Source: JBBSOW01 sp038259365
Lineage (GTDB): Bacteria > Actinomycetota > Actinomycetes > Propionibacteriales > Propionibacteriaceae
Assembly: GCA_038259365.1 (NCBI GenBank)
Contig: JBBSOW010000021.1
Coordinates: 1 to 40,661 of the forward strand
DNA length: 40,661 bases
Direction of reading: 5' to 3'
Shown: positions 16,027-24,285 of the stretch, piece by piece
How positions within the stretch are numbered: position 1 is the stretch's first letter
Layout of the letters: the number at the start of each line of letters is the position of its first letter
Notes under the pieces: generated by a model
Databases searched by the model: none
What the model was told of the DNA's origin: nothing
Seen by the model: the letters and a program-made list of their open reading frames with translations, nothing else
Translations under genes and position numbers: made by a program

Positions 16027-18708
16027 ATGGCCACGGAGTCGTTGGGCGCCCTCGATCTCGTGGACGCCGCGCCGACGGATCCCGATCGCTCGGCGGCCGA
16101 AGCTCTGGCCCGCTACGGCGGCAAGGCGCGCAACCTGGGCCTGCTCATCCGCCGCGGGTTCGACGTCCCCGAAGGGTTCTGCGTCGACACCGCCGCCTTC
16201 CAAACCGTCGTCGACGGGATCAGCCTCACCGGTGAGCCCGCCCAGATCCGCACCCGGATCTCCACGGCGCCGATACCGGACTCGCTGCGCATCGACATCG
16301 AGGGGTGCTACCGCCAGCTCGGGAACGACGCCCCCGTCGCCGTCCGTTCGTCCGCCACCGCCGAGGACCTCGACGAGGCGAGCTTCGCCGGCCAGCAGGA
16401 CACCCTCTTGCACGTCGTCGGGGTCGACGCGGTGCTCGATGCCGTCCGGCGGTGCTGGGCCTCGGCCTGGACCGATCGCGCCGTCGGCTACCGCCAAGAC
16501 CGCGAGATCGACGACGCGGCGGTGTCCGTGGCGGTCGTCGTGCAGCGGATGGTCAATGCCGAGGTCGCCGGGGTCATGTTCACCGCCGACCCCCTCACCG
16601 GTTCCCGGGGCCGCACCGTCATCGAGGCCAACCCCGGACTCGGAGAATCGGTGGTCTCCGGCTCTGTCGATCCCGATCACTGGGCGGTGGAGGCCAAGAC
16701 CGGGAGCATCCTGGAGGAACGCGTCGGCGCCAAGCAGAGCCGGGTGACCGGGTTGGCCGGTGGCGGCACGCGCGTCGAACGGCTCACCGACCAGGGGCCG
16801 TGCCTCACCCACGAGGAGATCGCCGAACTCGCCCGCCTGGGCGCCGGCGTCGAGCGGGCCTTCGGTGGCCCGCAGGACATCGAGTGGGCCCTCGACGGCG
16901 AACGGCGCATCTGGTTTACCCAAACCCGTTCGATCACGACGCTGTTTCCGCTGTTGGACGGGCCCGACGCCGAATTCGGCGTCTATGTCTGCCTGAGCCT
17001 CGCCCAAGGCCTGGTGCGACCCATCACCCCAATGGGGCGTTGCCAGATGACGCTGATGGGAAGCTGCGTGGCCGCGCTGGCGGGTCGGCCCTTCGCCAGG
17101 GTCGACAGGGTCGCCGGTGGGCCGAAGGGGCTGAGGTTCGCGGCCGGGCGCCCGTTCGTCGACATCACCCGGACGTTGCAGAACCCGGTGAGCCGCAAGC
17201 TCGCGCTCGCCGCCAGTTCGATCATGGAGGCCCGGCTCGTCCCGGTGATCGAGCGCCTAGTCGACGATCCGAGTTCTCCGCTGCACCACCGCGCTCGGCG
17301 AGGCCGCGTCCGCTCGCTCCTCCGGGTCGTCACCACCATGGCGCCGATCCTGATCAAGACCCGCGTGCCGCTGCAGGTGATCACCGCGGCTGCCTCGCCG
17401 CGCCTCGCCTACCGCCGCCTCGATCGGGTGAAGCGAAACCTGTGGGGCATGCGACTGGCCGTCGACACGCCCCCGCAGCGTCGGCTCGATTTGGTCGAGG
17501 AGTTTCTGAGCACGAGGGCCGTGCTGCTCATGCCGGGCAACATCGGCTACGCCGCGGCCGGGTTCGGCTTTCTCGCGCTCGCCCGATCCTTGCTCGGCGA
17601 CGTTGGTCGGGGCCAGTTACAACCGATCCTGCGGGCTCTCCCCCACAACGTGACGACCGAGATGGATCTGGACCTGTGGGCGCTCAGCCGAGAGGTCGCC
17701 CAGGATCCGGCCTCGGTGGCGGTGTTCGGGGAGGTCCGAGACCCGGCCGTGTTGAGCGAACGGTGGCGCGGTGGCAGCTTGCCGCCCATCGCCCAACGCG
17801 GCCTGACCCGGTTCCTCGATCGACACGGCTACCGCGGCGTCGCCGAAATCGATCTCGGGATGCCGAGATGGTCCGAAGACCCGAGCCACGTCCTCGGCCT
17901 GATCAACGGCTACCTGCAGCTGGACGACGAACACGACGCGGCTCAGCATTTCCGCAGTGGCGCCGACGAGGCCGAGGACCGGCTGGAGCACCTCTGCCGC
18001 CAGCTGGCTCGACGATCGACCCGCAGTGCCATCGGGGCCAGGGTGGCCCGGTTCGCCCTGCGGCGGGCCCGCGCCCTGATCGGTCTGCGCGAGAGCCCCA
18101 AGTCGCTGCTCGTGCTCTGTTTCGCCCGGATGCGACGCGAACTCCTCGCGGTGGCCGACGAATTGGTCGGCGCAGGGGTCTTGAGCGTGGCCACCGACAT
18201 CTCCATGATCACCATCGACGATGCCCGCCGCGGCCTGCGGGGCGAAGATCTTCGCCGCCTAGTCCAGGCCAACCGCGCCGAGTACGACCGCGAGCTGCAG
18301 CGACGCCATATCCCCCGACTCCTCTTGACCGACGGCACCGAGCCCGAGGCTCTCGGGTCGGGGGCGGGCGCCGAGGCCGACCTGCGGGGCAGCCCCGCCT
18401 CCGGCGGCGTTGTGACCGCGCGGGCCCGGGTGCTCCTTGACCCCGACGGCGCTCGCCTGGGGCAGGGTGAGATCCTCGTCGCCCCGTCCACCGATCCCGG
18501 CTGGACACCGCTGTTCCTCATCGCCGGCGGCCTGATCATGGAGATGGGCGGCTCGAACTCCCACGGCGCGGTCGTGGCCCGCGAGTACGGTATCCCCGCC
18601 GTCGTCGGGGTGCGCGACGCCACCACCCGCATCCGCACCGGCGACGTCATCACCCTCGACGGGGCCAGCGGCACCGTGGTTCAGGGCGGCCCGTCGTCGC
18701 ACAACTGA
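16027..18708 (+). CDS. Rifampin-phosphotransferase-like PEP-utilising enzyme
   Basis: 893 residues in three parts. Residues about 25-310 are a PPDK-type ATP-grasp domain (GGKARNLGLLIRRGFDVPEGF, VAVRSSATAEDL, DIEWALD). A long middle domain contains NVTTEMDLDLWAL and GYRGVAEIDLGMPRWSEDP, both like segments of rifampin phosphotransferases. The C-terminus is the swivelling phosphohistidine domain, EMGGSNSHGAVVAREYGIPAVVG, with catalytic His846. The protein stops right after it, so the TIM-barrel that a true PEP synthase or PPDK needs is missing. That architecture is the one of Rph enzymes, which transfer the beta-phosphate of ATP to rifamycins. Not every such homologue is a resistance enzyme, so the substrate is uncertain. 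It is convergent with the gene at 18718, 9 bp away. Confidence 0.82.
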   Translation: MATESLGALDLVDAAPTDPDRSAAEALARYGGKARNLGLLIRRGFDVPEGFCVDTAAFQTVVDGISLTGEPAQIRTRISTAPIPDSLRIDIEGCYRQLGNDAPVAVRSSATAEDLDEASFAGQQDTLLHVVGVDAVLDAVRRCWASAWTDRAVGYRQDREIDDAAVSVAVVVQRMVNAEVAGVMFTADPLTGSRGRTVIEANPGLGESVVSGSVDPDHWAVEAKTGSILEERVGAKQSRVTGLAGGGTRVERLTDQGPCLTHEEIAELARLGAGVERAFGGPQDIEWALDGERRIWFTQTRSITTLFPLLDGPDAEFGVYVCLSLAQGLVRPITPMGRCQMTLMGSCVAALAGRPFARVDRVAGGPKGLRFAAGRPFVDITRTLQNPVSRKLALAASSIMEARLVPVIERLVDDPSSPLHHRARRGRVRSLLRVVTTMAPILIKTRVPLQVITAAASPRLAYRRLDRVKRNLWGMRLAVDTPPQRRLDLVEEFLSTRAVLLMPGNIGYAAAGFGFLALARSLLGDVGRGQLQPILRALPHNVTTEMDLDLWALSREVAQDPASVAVFGEVRDPAVLSERWRGGSLPPIAQRGLTRFLDRHGYRGVAEIDLGMPRWSEDPSHVLGLINGYLQLDDEHDAAQHFRSGADEAEDRLEHLCRQLARRSTRSAIGARVARFALRRARALIGLRESPKSLLVLCFARMRRELLAVADELVGAGVLSVATDISMITIDDARRGLRGEDLRRLVQANRAEYDRELQRRHIPRLLLTDGTEPEALGSGAGAEADLRGSPASGGVVTARARVLLDPDGARLGQGEILVAPSTDPGWTPLFLIAGGLIMEMGGSNSHGAVVAREYGIPAVVGVRDATTRIRTGDVITLDGASGTVVQGGPSSHN

Positions 18709-18717
18709 CGGTTTGGC

Positions 18718-19395
18718 TCAGCCCAGGACGGGCAACCGATCTAGGACGGGACCCGCTTCTACCCGCTCGGCGTCGGTCGGAACACGGCGGCCCGCCCCGA
18801 GCAAGACGCAGGCGGTATCGTCCCACTGCGCGGGAAGCTTCGCCTCGAGGAGAGCCTCGACGGTCTTTCGGGCCACGGCGGCCGACTCCTGCGTCGGTTT
18901 GGGGAGCTCGGGGCCGCCGAACAGGTCGAGGTGGTGCACGGCCAGCTCGACCGCCCAGGTGGCGAGGAAGTCACCGCTTCGCAACGCATGGCCCTGAAAT
19001 CGGACCGTTCCCGCCTCCATCCTGGCCGCTGCCTCGCGAACGGCCGCAGCTGCCATCCGGAGGTGTTCGACCGCGCCGCGGGGGCGACGGTAAGCCGAGG
19101 CGGTGCGCCGCGTCCAGAGGATGGCATCGACGGCGTCGGTCTCGTCGGCGTAGTCGCGCCAGTAACTCGCGGCGTCCTGATCCGGTGGCGCGGAATTTTT
19201 CGCGGTAAAGCCACCAAGCATCTCCTGCAGCCCCGTCCGAACGTGCACGACGACGTCCAACCGCTCCCACCCGTGGCATCGGCTGACGGAGAGCAGATCG
19301 TAATCGTTGAGCGCTTCACAAGCGGCAACGAACTGGTCGATCGCCCCGATGAACGCAGATCGGCCGATGGAATGATCGAAGTGCAGACCGGACAC
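18718..19395 (-). CDS. Maleylpyruvate isomerase N-terminal-type DinB-fold protein
   Basis: A 225-residue member of the DinB/MDMPI superfamily (the TIGR03083-like group). Typical features are the helix FDHSIGRSAFIGAIDQFV, SRCHGWERLDVVVHVRTGL with the first metal-type His, and TWAVELAVHHLDLFGG with the paired histidines. These proteins form four-helix bundles that bind a divalent metal; characterised relatives use mycothiol as cofactor. The reaction of this one is unknown. The GTG at 19395 is the only early start in frame; it has neither a clear -10 at the usual spacing nor a ribosome-binding site, so the start is less sure than the rest. Confidence 0.8.
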   Translation of the reverse strand: MSGLHFDHSIGRSAFIGAIDQFVAACEALNDYDLLSVSRCHGWERLDVVVHVRTGLQEMLGGFTAKNSAPPDQDAASYWRDYADETDAVDAILWTRRTASAYRRPRGAVEHLRMAAAAVREAAARMEAGTVRFQGHALRSGDFLATWAVELAVHHLDLFGGPELPKPTQESAAVARKTVEALLEAKLPAQWDDTACVLLGAGRRVPTDAERVEAGPVLDRLPVLG

Positions 19396-19491
19396 ACCGG
19401 AATGTGGTGGGGGCGGACTTTCTCCTCCCGTGGATCAACGTCCGCGCCATCCAGACCAGCCGGGGTTTCTCCAATGGCCGGGTGTCTGTCC

Positions 19492-20091
19492 TTAGCCAGT
19501 GAAGCTGTCCGCCGCCGTCTTGAGCCCGGCCACGTAGGCCTTCCACCACTCCGTGTCGCGATCGGGCATATTGTCCGAACCCTGGCGCAGGCCCACCTCG
19601 CCGTCGATGAGCTCGCGCAGGATGTCGGCGTGCCCGGTGTGCCGGGCGTATTCGATGCTCACGTGCACCAAGATCCGTTCCAGCGTGACGTCGCGGCGTT
19701 CTCCCCACCAGGGCACCCGCCCCCGCGCCTGGAGATCGAGGGCATCGATCGTGGCGTCGCAGTGCGCCCACACCCGATCGGTGAACTCGCGCATCCAGCC
19801 GATGGTCTGCCCCGGTGTCGCCCACATGTCCGCATTGGGCTCGGATTCCTCGGCCAGCCACGGCGTCTCCCCGGGAAACGGCCGGCCGAACACCTCGCCT
19901 AGGTAACCCGCCTCGACGCTCACCGCGTGCTTCACGATCCCGAGCAGGTTCGTCCCGGTCCCCGTCCTCGGGTAGCGTGCATCGCGCTCGCTGAGACCGT
20001 CGAGCTTCCACCACATCGCCTCCCGCTGCGTCTGCAGATACTGCTTCAGCATCTCCTTGGTGGGGTCGGTTGCCGTCGGCTTATCGGTCAT
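19492..20091 (-). CDS. DinB / DUF664 mycothiol-transferase-like protein
   Basis: A 199-residue four-helix DinB-fold protein. The helix NLLGIVKHAVSVEAGYLGEVFGRP supplies the first His, and HVSIEYARHTGHADILRELIDG carries the HxxxH-type pair near residue 150. This is the DUF664 pattern common in actinobacteria and related to mycothiol-dependent thiol transferases. Tryptophans (MWWKLDGL, VPWWGERRD, EWWKAYVAG) are unusually frequent, as in the family. The start is ATG 20091, where CAGACT ends 6 nt upstream. The gene lies on the same strand as the previous DinB-fold gene but 96 bp apart, and it follows the repeat-rich gap at 20092-20466. Substrate unknown. Confidence 0.87.
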   Translation of the reverse strand: MTDKPTATDPTKEMLKQYLQTQREAMWWKLDGLSERDARYPRTGTGTNLLGIVKHAVSVEAGYLGEVFGRPFPGETPWLAEESEPNADMWATPGQTIGWMREFTDRVWAHCDATIDALDLQARGRVPWWGERRDVTLERILVHVSIEYARHTGHADILRELIDGEVGLRQGSDNMPDRDTEWWKAYVAGLKTAADSFTG

Positions 20092-20097
20092 CCACTC

Positions 20098-20103
20098 AGT
20101 CTG
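20098..20103 (-). promoter_or_regulatory. -10-like box of the DUF664 gene
   Basis: CAGACT on the minus strand, 6 nt before ATG 20091. Confidence 0.35.
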
Positions 20104-20141
20104 TCACCACGCCACCGGCGTCGTCCCGGGCCTCCTATTGT

Positions 20142-20245
20142 CGCGCTCGATATGGCGCTTCGCGCTCGATTCCTGAATCGAGCGCGAAACGCCAGCCTGA
20201 GCCGGACCAGCCATATATTGAGCGCGCTGCCATACATTGAGCGCA
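20142..20245. repeat. Cluster of five GAGCGC-core palindromic repeats
   Basis: Five copies of a motif around TTGAGCGCG or TCGAGCGCG occur in about 105 bp. Reverse copies lie at 20142-20155 and 20161-20172; forward copies at 20175-20186, 20211-20226 and 20230-20245. The second and third form a perfect inverted repeat of 14 bp (20159-20172 and 20175-20188) around a 2-bp centre. The stem grows to 19 bp with one mismatch over 20154-20193. The last two are a 19-bp direct repeat sharing CCATAYATTGAGCGCR. There is no T-run, so a simple terminator is unlikely. Confidence 0.85.
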
Positions 20246-20276
20246 CTCGAAAGGCTTGCGGGTGGCTGTTCTGGGG

Positions 20277-20308
20277 TGACTGGACACGGTGCTAACTGGA
20301 CACGGTGC
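20277..20308. repeat. Tandem 16-bp repeat, two copies
   Basis: TGACTGGACACGGTGC is followed directly by TAACTGGACACGGTGC, one base different. It resembles iterons or the end of a mobile element, but no transposase is found beside it. Confidence 0.8.
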
Positions 20309-20412
20309 AGGAGCGACAAAGGGCCGACTCGGGCTCATGGTGTGGTGGGCGTAAAGGCGGAACTGGACCGGCGAAGCCGGGTGAAGCTCAGCCACGGGCA
20401 GGAGCGGAGGTC

Positions 20413-20460
20413 GGCGCGCGATCGTAGACCCGACGCGGCGCGCGGTCGTAGACCGGACCA
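20413..20460. repeat. Tandem 24-bp repeat, two copies
   Basis: The 18-mer GGCGCGCGATCGTAGACC at 20413-20430 recurs with one change at 20437-20454, a 24-bp period. It ends just before the stop codon of the Nei-type gene. Confidence 0.75.
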
Positions 20461-20466
20461 TAGGCC

Positions 20467-21258
20467 TCAAGACCCCCGCAGCGGCTGACAGTTCGGACAC
20501 CAGTAACTCTTGCGCTCCTGACCAACCGGCCCGAAGGCCTCGTCCAGGATCCGCGTGCGGCAGCGACGGCACGGCTGGCGCGTCCGCTCGAACACCCAGC
20601 ACTCCATCCCTTGACGCAGGTTGCCGGTGGTGGAGCGGGCCGTCCGGTCGCGGTTGGCCGTGATCACCTGCTTGGCCCGCTGGAGGACGCGGCGCAGATT
20701 CGGCACGTCGTGGACGGCGGTGCGCGGGTGTAACCCCTGGAGGAAACACAGCTCGGCCCGGTAGAAGGTGCCGAGGCCGGCCAGGTTGCGCTGATCCAGC
20801 AGCGCCTCCCCGATCGTCGCTTCGGGGTGCGCCGAGACTCGCCGCAGCGCCTCCTCGAGATCCCAGTCCGGACCCAGCAGATCGGGGCCGAGGTGGCCGA
20901 CGACCTCATTCTCGCGGTCGGTGTTCAGCAGTTCGGTGACGGGGAGCCGCAGACCCACGCACGTCAGCTTGTCGGTGCCCAGGATCACCCGCCGCTCGAA
21001 GTCCGGCCCCGGCCAGGGTTTCGAGGCCGGCACCACCCGCCACGCACCCTCCATCCGCAGGTGGGTGTGCAGGGTGAGCCCGTTGCCGAGCCGCAGCAGT
21101 TGGTGTTTGCCGCGCGCAACCACCTCGTTCACCCGGAGCCCGACGAGATCGACGGTTGCCAGTTGCGGCACGCGCAGCTCGGCGAGCGTGAGCACGTGGC
21201 CGGCCAAAGCGGCGTGCAACCGCTCACAGGCTCGGTACACGGTGTCACCTTCGGGCAT
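20467..21258 (-). CDS. Fpg/Nei-family DNA glycosylase (Nei type)
   Basis: A 263-residue bifunctional DNA glycosylase/AP lyase that removes oxidised bases. The mature N-terminus PEGDTVYRACERLH gives the catalytic Pro2 and Glu3. The H2TH region is around LLDQRNLAGLGTFYRAELCF. A C-terminal zinc finger has four cysteines at Cys230, Cys233, Cys254 and Cys257 (CRRC...CPNC). PEGDT instead of PELPE places it with the Nei branch, close to mycobacterial Nei2. ATG 21258 has TACCCT 7 nt upstream. With the methyladenine glycosylase at 33 kb and the dGTPase at 27 kb it is one of three nucleic-acid upkeep genes in the window, though they are not linked as an operon. Confidence 0.93.
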   Translation of the reverse strand: MPEGDTVYRACERLHAALAGHVLTLAELRVPQLATVDLVGLRVNEVVARGKHQLLRLGNGLTLHTHLRMEGAWRVVPASKPWPGPDFERRVILGTDKLTCVGLRLPVTELLNTDRENEVVGHLGPDLLGPDWDLEEALRRVSAHPEATIGEALLDQRNLAGLGTFYRAELCFLQGLHPRTAVHDVPNLRRVLQRAKQVITANRDRTARSTTGNLRQGMECWVFERTRQPCRRCRTRILDEAFGPVGQERKSYWCPNCQPLRGS

Positions 21259-21579
21259 CTACCCAAGGGTAGTGGGGCCAGTATGGCTGCGCTGGCTGAG
21301 CGCACCGGTGTTGTCGTCGGCGAGGTCGACGGGAGCGCGGAGTACCTCGACGTTGGGCGCGGTGCTCGCCGAGGCGCTGCCGCAACGCCGATCCCGTCGG
21401 CGCGGCGGCGGTGGAGCGCGCTACCGTGGCCCGGCGCGTTGGGCGTGGCCTACCTCATCAGGATTGGGTCCCAATGGGGCTGATCGTGCCCCCGGGATCA
21501 CTACCGGGACTCTTCGGTTTATCGACGCGGGTATCGTCGGACGCAGGATTTTCCACCAACGCAGAGGGTTGACGTCGAG
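21259..21579. other. Gene-free 321-bp stretch
   Basis: Lies between the divergent Nei-type and aldehyde dehydrogenase genes and must hold both promoters. Apart from the TACCCT box of the glycosylase I see no clear promoter, repeat or hairpin. A short open frame (21284-21483, plus strand) has no family resemblance or ribosome-binding site and is not called. Confidence 0.5.
21266..21271 (-). promoter_or_regulatory. -10-like box of the Nei-type glycosylase gene
   Basis: TACCCT on the minus strand, 7 nt before ATG 21258. The same hexamer and spacing precede the aldehyde dehydrogenase homologue at 30728. Confidence 0.45.
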
Positions 21580-23001
21580 ATGACCGTGGAACACCAGGAC
21601 GCGACAGACAGCGCACGCGATGAGGGGCTGGCGTGGGTGGATTATCGGGTGGCTACCGCTCGGGCCGTTTTTGCCACGGGCCGAACGAGGACGCTGGCGT
21701 GGCGACGCGAGCAGCTGGCGGCCCTCGAGCGGATGCTCACCGAATGCGGTCCCCGAATCCGTGCGGCCTTGTGGGCAGACCTGCGCAAGAACGGGGTGGA
21801 AACCCAGGTCACCGAGATCGTGTCCGTCACCGGTGAGGTGCAATTCGCGCTCAAAAACCTCGACAGGTGGACCACGGATCGCAAGGTCAAGGGGTCGGCG
21901 CTCATCGGCCCAGCCCACGCTGTCATCCACCGCGAACCTCTCGGCACGGTGTTGATCATCGGCCCGTGGAACTACCCGATCAACCTGATGCTGTCCCCGC
22001 TGGTCGGCGCCCTGGCGGCCGGCAACGCCGTCGTATTAAAGCCGAGCGAGATCTCGCGCGCCTGTTCGTCGCTCATTGCCGAGCTGGTACCGCGGTATCT
22101 CGATGCGGACGCCGTCCAGGTCGTCGAGGGTGACGTCGACGAAACCACGCGGCTCCTGGAGTGCGACTTCGATCACATCTTCTACACCGGAAACGCCCAT
22201 GTGGGCTCCATCGTCATGACCGCCGCCGCAAAGAGCCTCACGCCGGTCACGCTGGAGCTGGGAGGCAAGTCGCCGGTCTGGGTCGACGACTCCGCACGGC
22301 TCGAGTCATCCGCCCGCGCCATCGCCTGGGGGAAGTTCAGCAATGCGGGCCAGACCTGCATCGCGCCCGACTACGTCCTGACCACTGCCGAGCTGGTCGA
22401 GCCGCTGGCGACGGAGATCGACAGGGCGGTGCGAGCGATGTACGGGGCCGATCCGCGAAAGTCGCGCGATTACGGCCGCATCGTGAACTCCAAGCACGCC
22501 GAGCGGCTCGCGGGGTTGCTCGACGATGGGCGCGCCTACACCGGTGGCACGGCCGATCCCGACGAACGCTACGTGGCGCCGACGATCCTGCTGGACGTCG
22601 ATCCGCACTCGCGCGTCATGCAGGACGAGATCTTCGGGCCGATCCTGCCGATCCTTGCCGTCGAGGACCTCGACGCGGCGATCGAGTTCATCAACGCCCG
22701 ACCCAAGCCGCTGGCGCTCTACGCCTTCACCGAGGATCAACAGGTTCGCGAGAGGCTCCAGGAGCGCACCTCCTCGGGTGGTCTCGCCTTCAATCTGACG
22801 GTGGCGCAGTTCGCCGTCTCGACGCTGCCATTCGGCGGGGTGGGAGGCAGCGGCATGGGCAGCTACCACGGCGAGTTCGGCATGGCGACGTTCAGCCACG
22901 AGAGGGCGGTCCTCCGCCAGCTCCGCGGACCCAATCCCTTGGCCTTCGCGCGACCGCCCTACAACCGGTTGACGCGAAAGCTCTTCCTGCGGGGCTCCTG
23001 A
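21580..23001 (+). CDS. NAD(P)+-dependent aldehyde dehydrogenase, intact active site
   Basis: A 473-residue ALDH of the class-3-like branch, oxidising aldehydes to acids. Motifs: cofactor-site IIGPWNYPINLMLSPLVGALAAGNAVVLKPSE, general base Glu226 in TLELGGKSP, nucleophile Cys260 in NAGQTCIAPDYV, and the second Glu in QDEIFGPILPI. The C-terminal PFGGVGGSGMGSYHGEFGMATFSHERAV is typical of this branch. It heads a tight three-gene operon: the antiporter starts 3 nt after its stop. The start at ATG 21580 is preceded by AGAGGG at a rather long 11 nt. A TTA leucine codon at about 22036 is rare for this genome. It is a paralogue of the catalytically broken homologue at 30728, so it serves as the reference for that gene. 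Confidence 0.94.
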   Translation: MTVEHQDATDSARDEGLAWVDYRVATARAVFATGRTRTLAWRREQLAALERMLTECGPRIRAALWADLRKNGVETQVTEIVSVTGEVQFALKNLDRWTTDRKVKGSALIGPAHAVIHREPLGTVLIIGPWNYPINLMLSPLVGALAAGNAVVLKPSEISRACSSLIAELVPRYLDADAVQVVEGDVDETTRLLECDFDHIFYTGNAHVGSIVMTAAAKSLTPVTLELGGKSPVWVDDSARLESSARAIAWGKFSNAGQTCIAPDYVLTTAELVEPLATEIDRAVRAMYGADPRKSRDYGRIVNSKHAERLAGLLDDGRAYTGGTADPDERYVAPTILLDVDPHSRVMQDEIFGPILPILAVEDLDAAIEFINARPKPLALYAFTEDQQVRERLQERTSSGGLAFNLTVAQFAVSTLPFGGVGGSGMGSYHGEFGMATFSHERAVLRQLRGPNPLAFARPPYNRLTRKLFLRGS

Positions 23002-23004
23002 CGC

Positions 23005-24285
23005 GTGCTCACCGCCTTCGCCGTCCTCCTGTGCCTGACCGCCCTCCTGGCCTGGCTCAACGAGCGTTTCCTCAAGCTCCCGACCACCATCGGGGTTACG
23101 CTCTCGGGCACCCTCGCCTCGCTCGCCCTGATCGGGTTCGATCGCGCGGGCCTGGACCTCGGGCTCCGAGAGTTCGCCCAATCGATCTTCAACCGGTTGG
23201 ACTTCACCGCCTTCGTGCTGAACGGGATCCTCTCGCTGCTGCTGTTCGCGGGCGCGCTGAGCCTGGACGCCCGCCAGATGATCAAGCAGCGCCATTCGGT
23301 GCTGATCCTGGCCATCTTCAGCACGCTGATCAGCACCACCATCGTCGGCTTCGCGGCTTGGGGGGTGTTTCGGCTCGTCGGCCTCGACGTGCCGCTGATC
23401 GGCACCCTGTTGTTGGGGGCGCTGATCTCCCCGACGGACCCGGTGGCCGTGCTCGACCTGCTGCGCCGGGCTCGGGTGCCCAAGAAGATCGAAACCCTCA
23501 TCGCCGGAGAGAGCCTGTTCAACGATGGCGTCGGCGTGGTCCTGTTCGCCGTGCTGGCGGGTATCGCGGCGGGCGGCCTGGCCGGCGGGGAGGAGATCAC
23601 CGTTTCGAGCGCCCTGCTGCTGTTCGGTCGCGAGGCCTTCGGCGGGCTCGCCTTCGGAGCGCTGCTCGGGCTGGTCGGTTACTACCTGACCAAAACCATC
23701 GACGGGCACGCCGTCGAGGTGCTCATCACCCTGGCGATGGTGATCGGCGGTTACGTCGCCGCGTCCGCGCTCGAGGTGAGCGGGCCCCTGGCCATGGTGA
23801 TCGCCGGCCTGGGCATGTCGGCGGGCGCCCACAAGGCCTTCTACGGCGAGACCCGGGAGTACGTGGATGCGTTCTGGGAGACCCTCGATCAGGTGCTCAA
23901 CATCATCTTGTTCGCCTTCATCGGCCTCGACGTGCTGCTCACCGACACCACCGGTTGGCAGGTACTGGCCGCCGTCATGCTCATCCCGGTGGTGCTGGTG
24001 TCGCGCTTCGTCAGCGTCGGACTACCGTTCTCGCTGGTCCGCAAGCGAGACGGGTACGCCCGCTACACAGTCCGCCTCCTCACGTGGGGCGGCCTGCGTG
24101 GCGGCATCGCCATCGGCCTGGCCCTGGGGCTTCCGCAGACCGACTACCGCGCCGATCTGCTGACCGCCACCTACGTCATCGTCTTGTTCACCCTGGCCGT
24201 CCAAGGGCTGACCGTGACCCCGCTCGTGCAGAAGGCCAAGCGGGCGGACGCCGAACTCGAGGCGACCAGGGGCGGCACCGCGTGA
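23005..24285 (+). CDS. CPA1-family Na+(K+)/H+ antiporter
   Basis: A 426-residue membrane protein with about twelve hydrophobic segments. The CPA1 ion-site pattern is present: GALISPTDPVAVLDLLRRARVPKKIETLIAGESLFNDGVGVVLF, which carries the TDP and ND residues, and later LTWGGLRGGIAIGLALGLP with the essential Arg. It exchanges sodium or potassium for protons and helps control internal pH. It ends with a short charged tail, without the cyclic-nucleotide or TrkA-C domain found in some relatives. It starts at GTG 23005, 3 nt after the aldehyde dehydrogenase, and its stop overlaps the next start (GTGA), so the three genes form one transcript. The link between aldehyde oxidation and antiport may be acid stress, but this is only inference. 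Confidence 0.93.
   Translation: MLTAFAVLLCLTALLAWLNERFLKLPTTIGVTLSGTLASLALIGFDRAGLDLGLREFAQSIFNRLDFTAFVLNGILSLLLFAGALSLDARQMIKQRHSVLILAIFSTLISTTIVGFAAWGVFRLVGLDVPLIGTLLLGALISPTDPVAVLDLLRRARVPKKIETLIAGESLFNDGVGVVLFAVLAGIAAGGLAGGEEITVSSALLLFGREAFGGLAFGALLGLVGYYLTKTIDGHAVEVLITLAMVIGGYVAASALEVSGPLAMVIAGLGMSAGAHKAFYGETREYVDAFWETLDQVLNIILFAFIGLDVLLTDTTGWQVLAAVMLIPVVLVSRFVSVGLPFSLVRKRDGYARYTVRLLTWGGLRGGIAIGLALGLPQTDYRADLLTATYVIVLFTLAVQGLTVTPLVQKAKRADAELEATRGGTA

Larger units (their letters stand above)
20092..20466. other. Gene-free 375-bp stretch rich in palindromes and short repeats
   Basis: Lies between the Nei glycosylase (stop at 20467) and the DUF664 gene (start at 20091), both minus strand. 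No open frame here resembles a protein I know. It holds the palindrome cluster at 20142-20245, a 16-bp tandem repeat at 20277-20308, a small CCGGC-GAA-GCCGG hairpin at 20368-20380, and a 24-bp tandem repeat at 20413-20460. It may be the remnant of inserted elements. Confidence 0.7.

Noticed and set aside
16027..18708. Annotation as phosphoenolpyruvate synthase
   Set aside because: The C-terminal PEP/pyruvate-binding TIM-barrel is absent; the protein ends after the phosphohistidine domain.
20154..20193. Long hairpin as a rho-independent terminator of the Nei-type gene
   Set aside because: No T-run on either side and it is nearly 275 bp beyond the stop; treated as a repeat cluster instead.
21284..21483. 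66-codon plus-strand frame between the Nei-type gene and the aldehyde dehydrogenase gene
   Set aside because: No ribosome-binding site, promoter or recognisable sequence.
22161..24281. Open frame of about 700 codons in front of the DUF218 gene
   Set aside because: It runs out of frame through the aldehyde dehydrogenase and antiporter genes, is Arg-rich, and only its end from 24282 resembles a protein.
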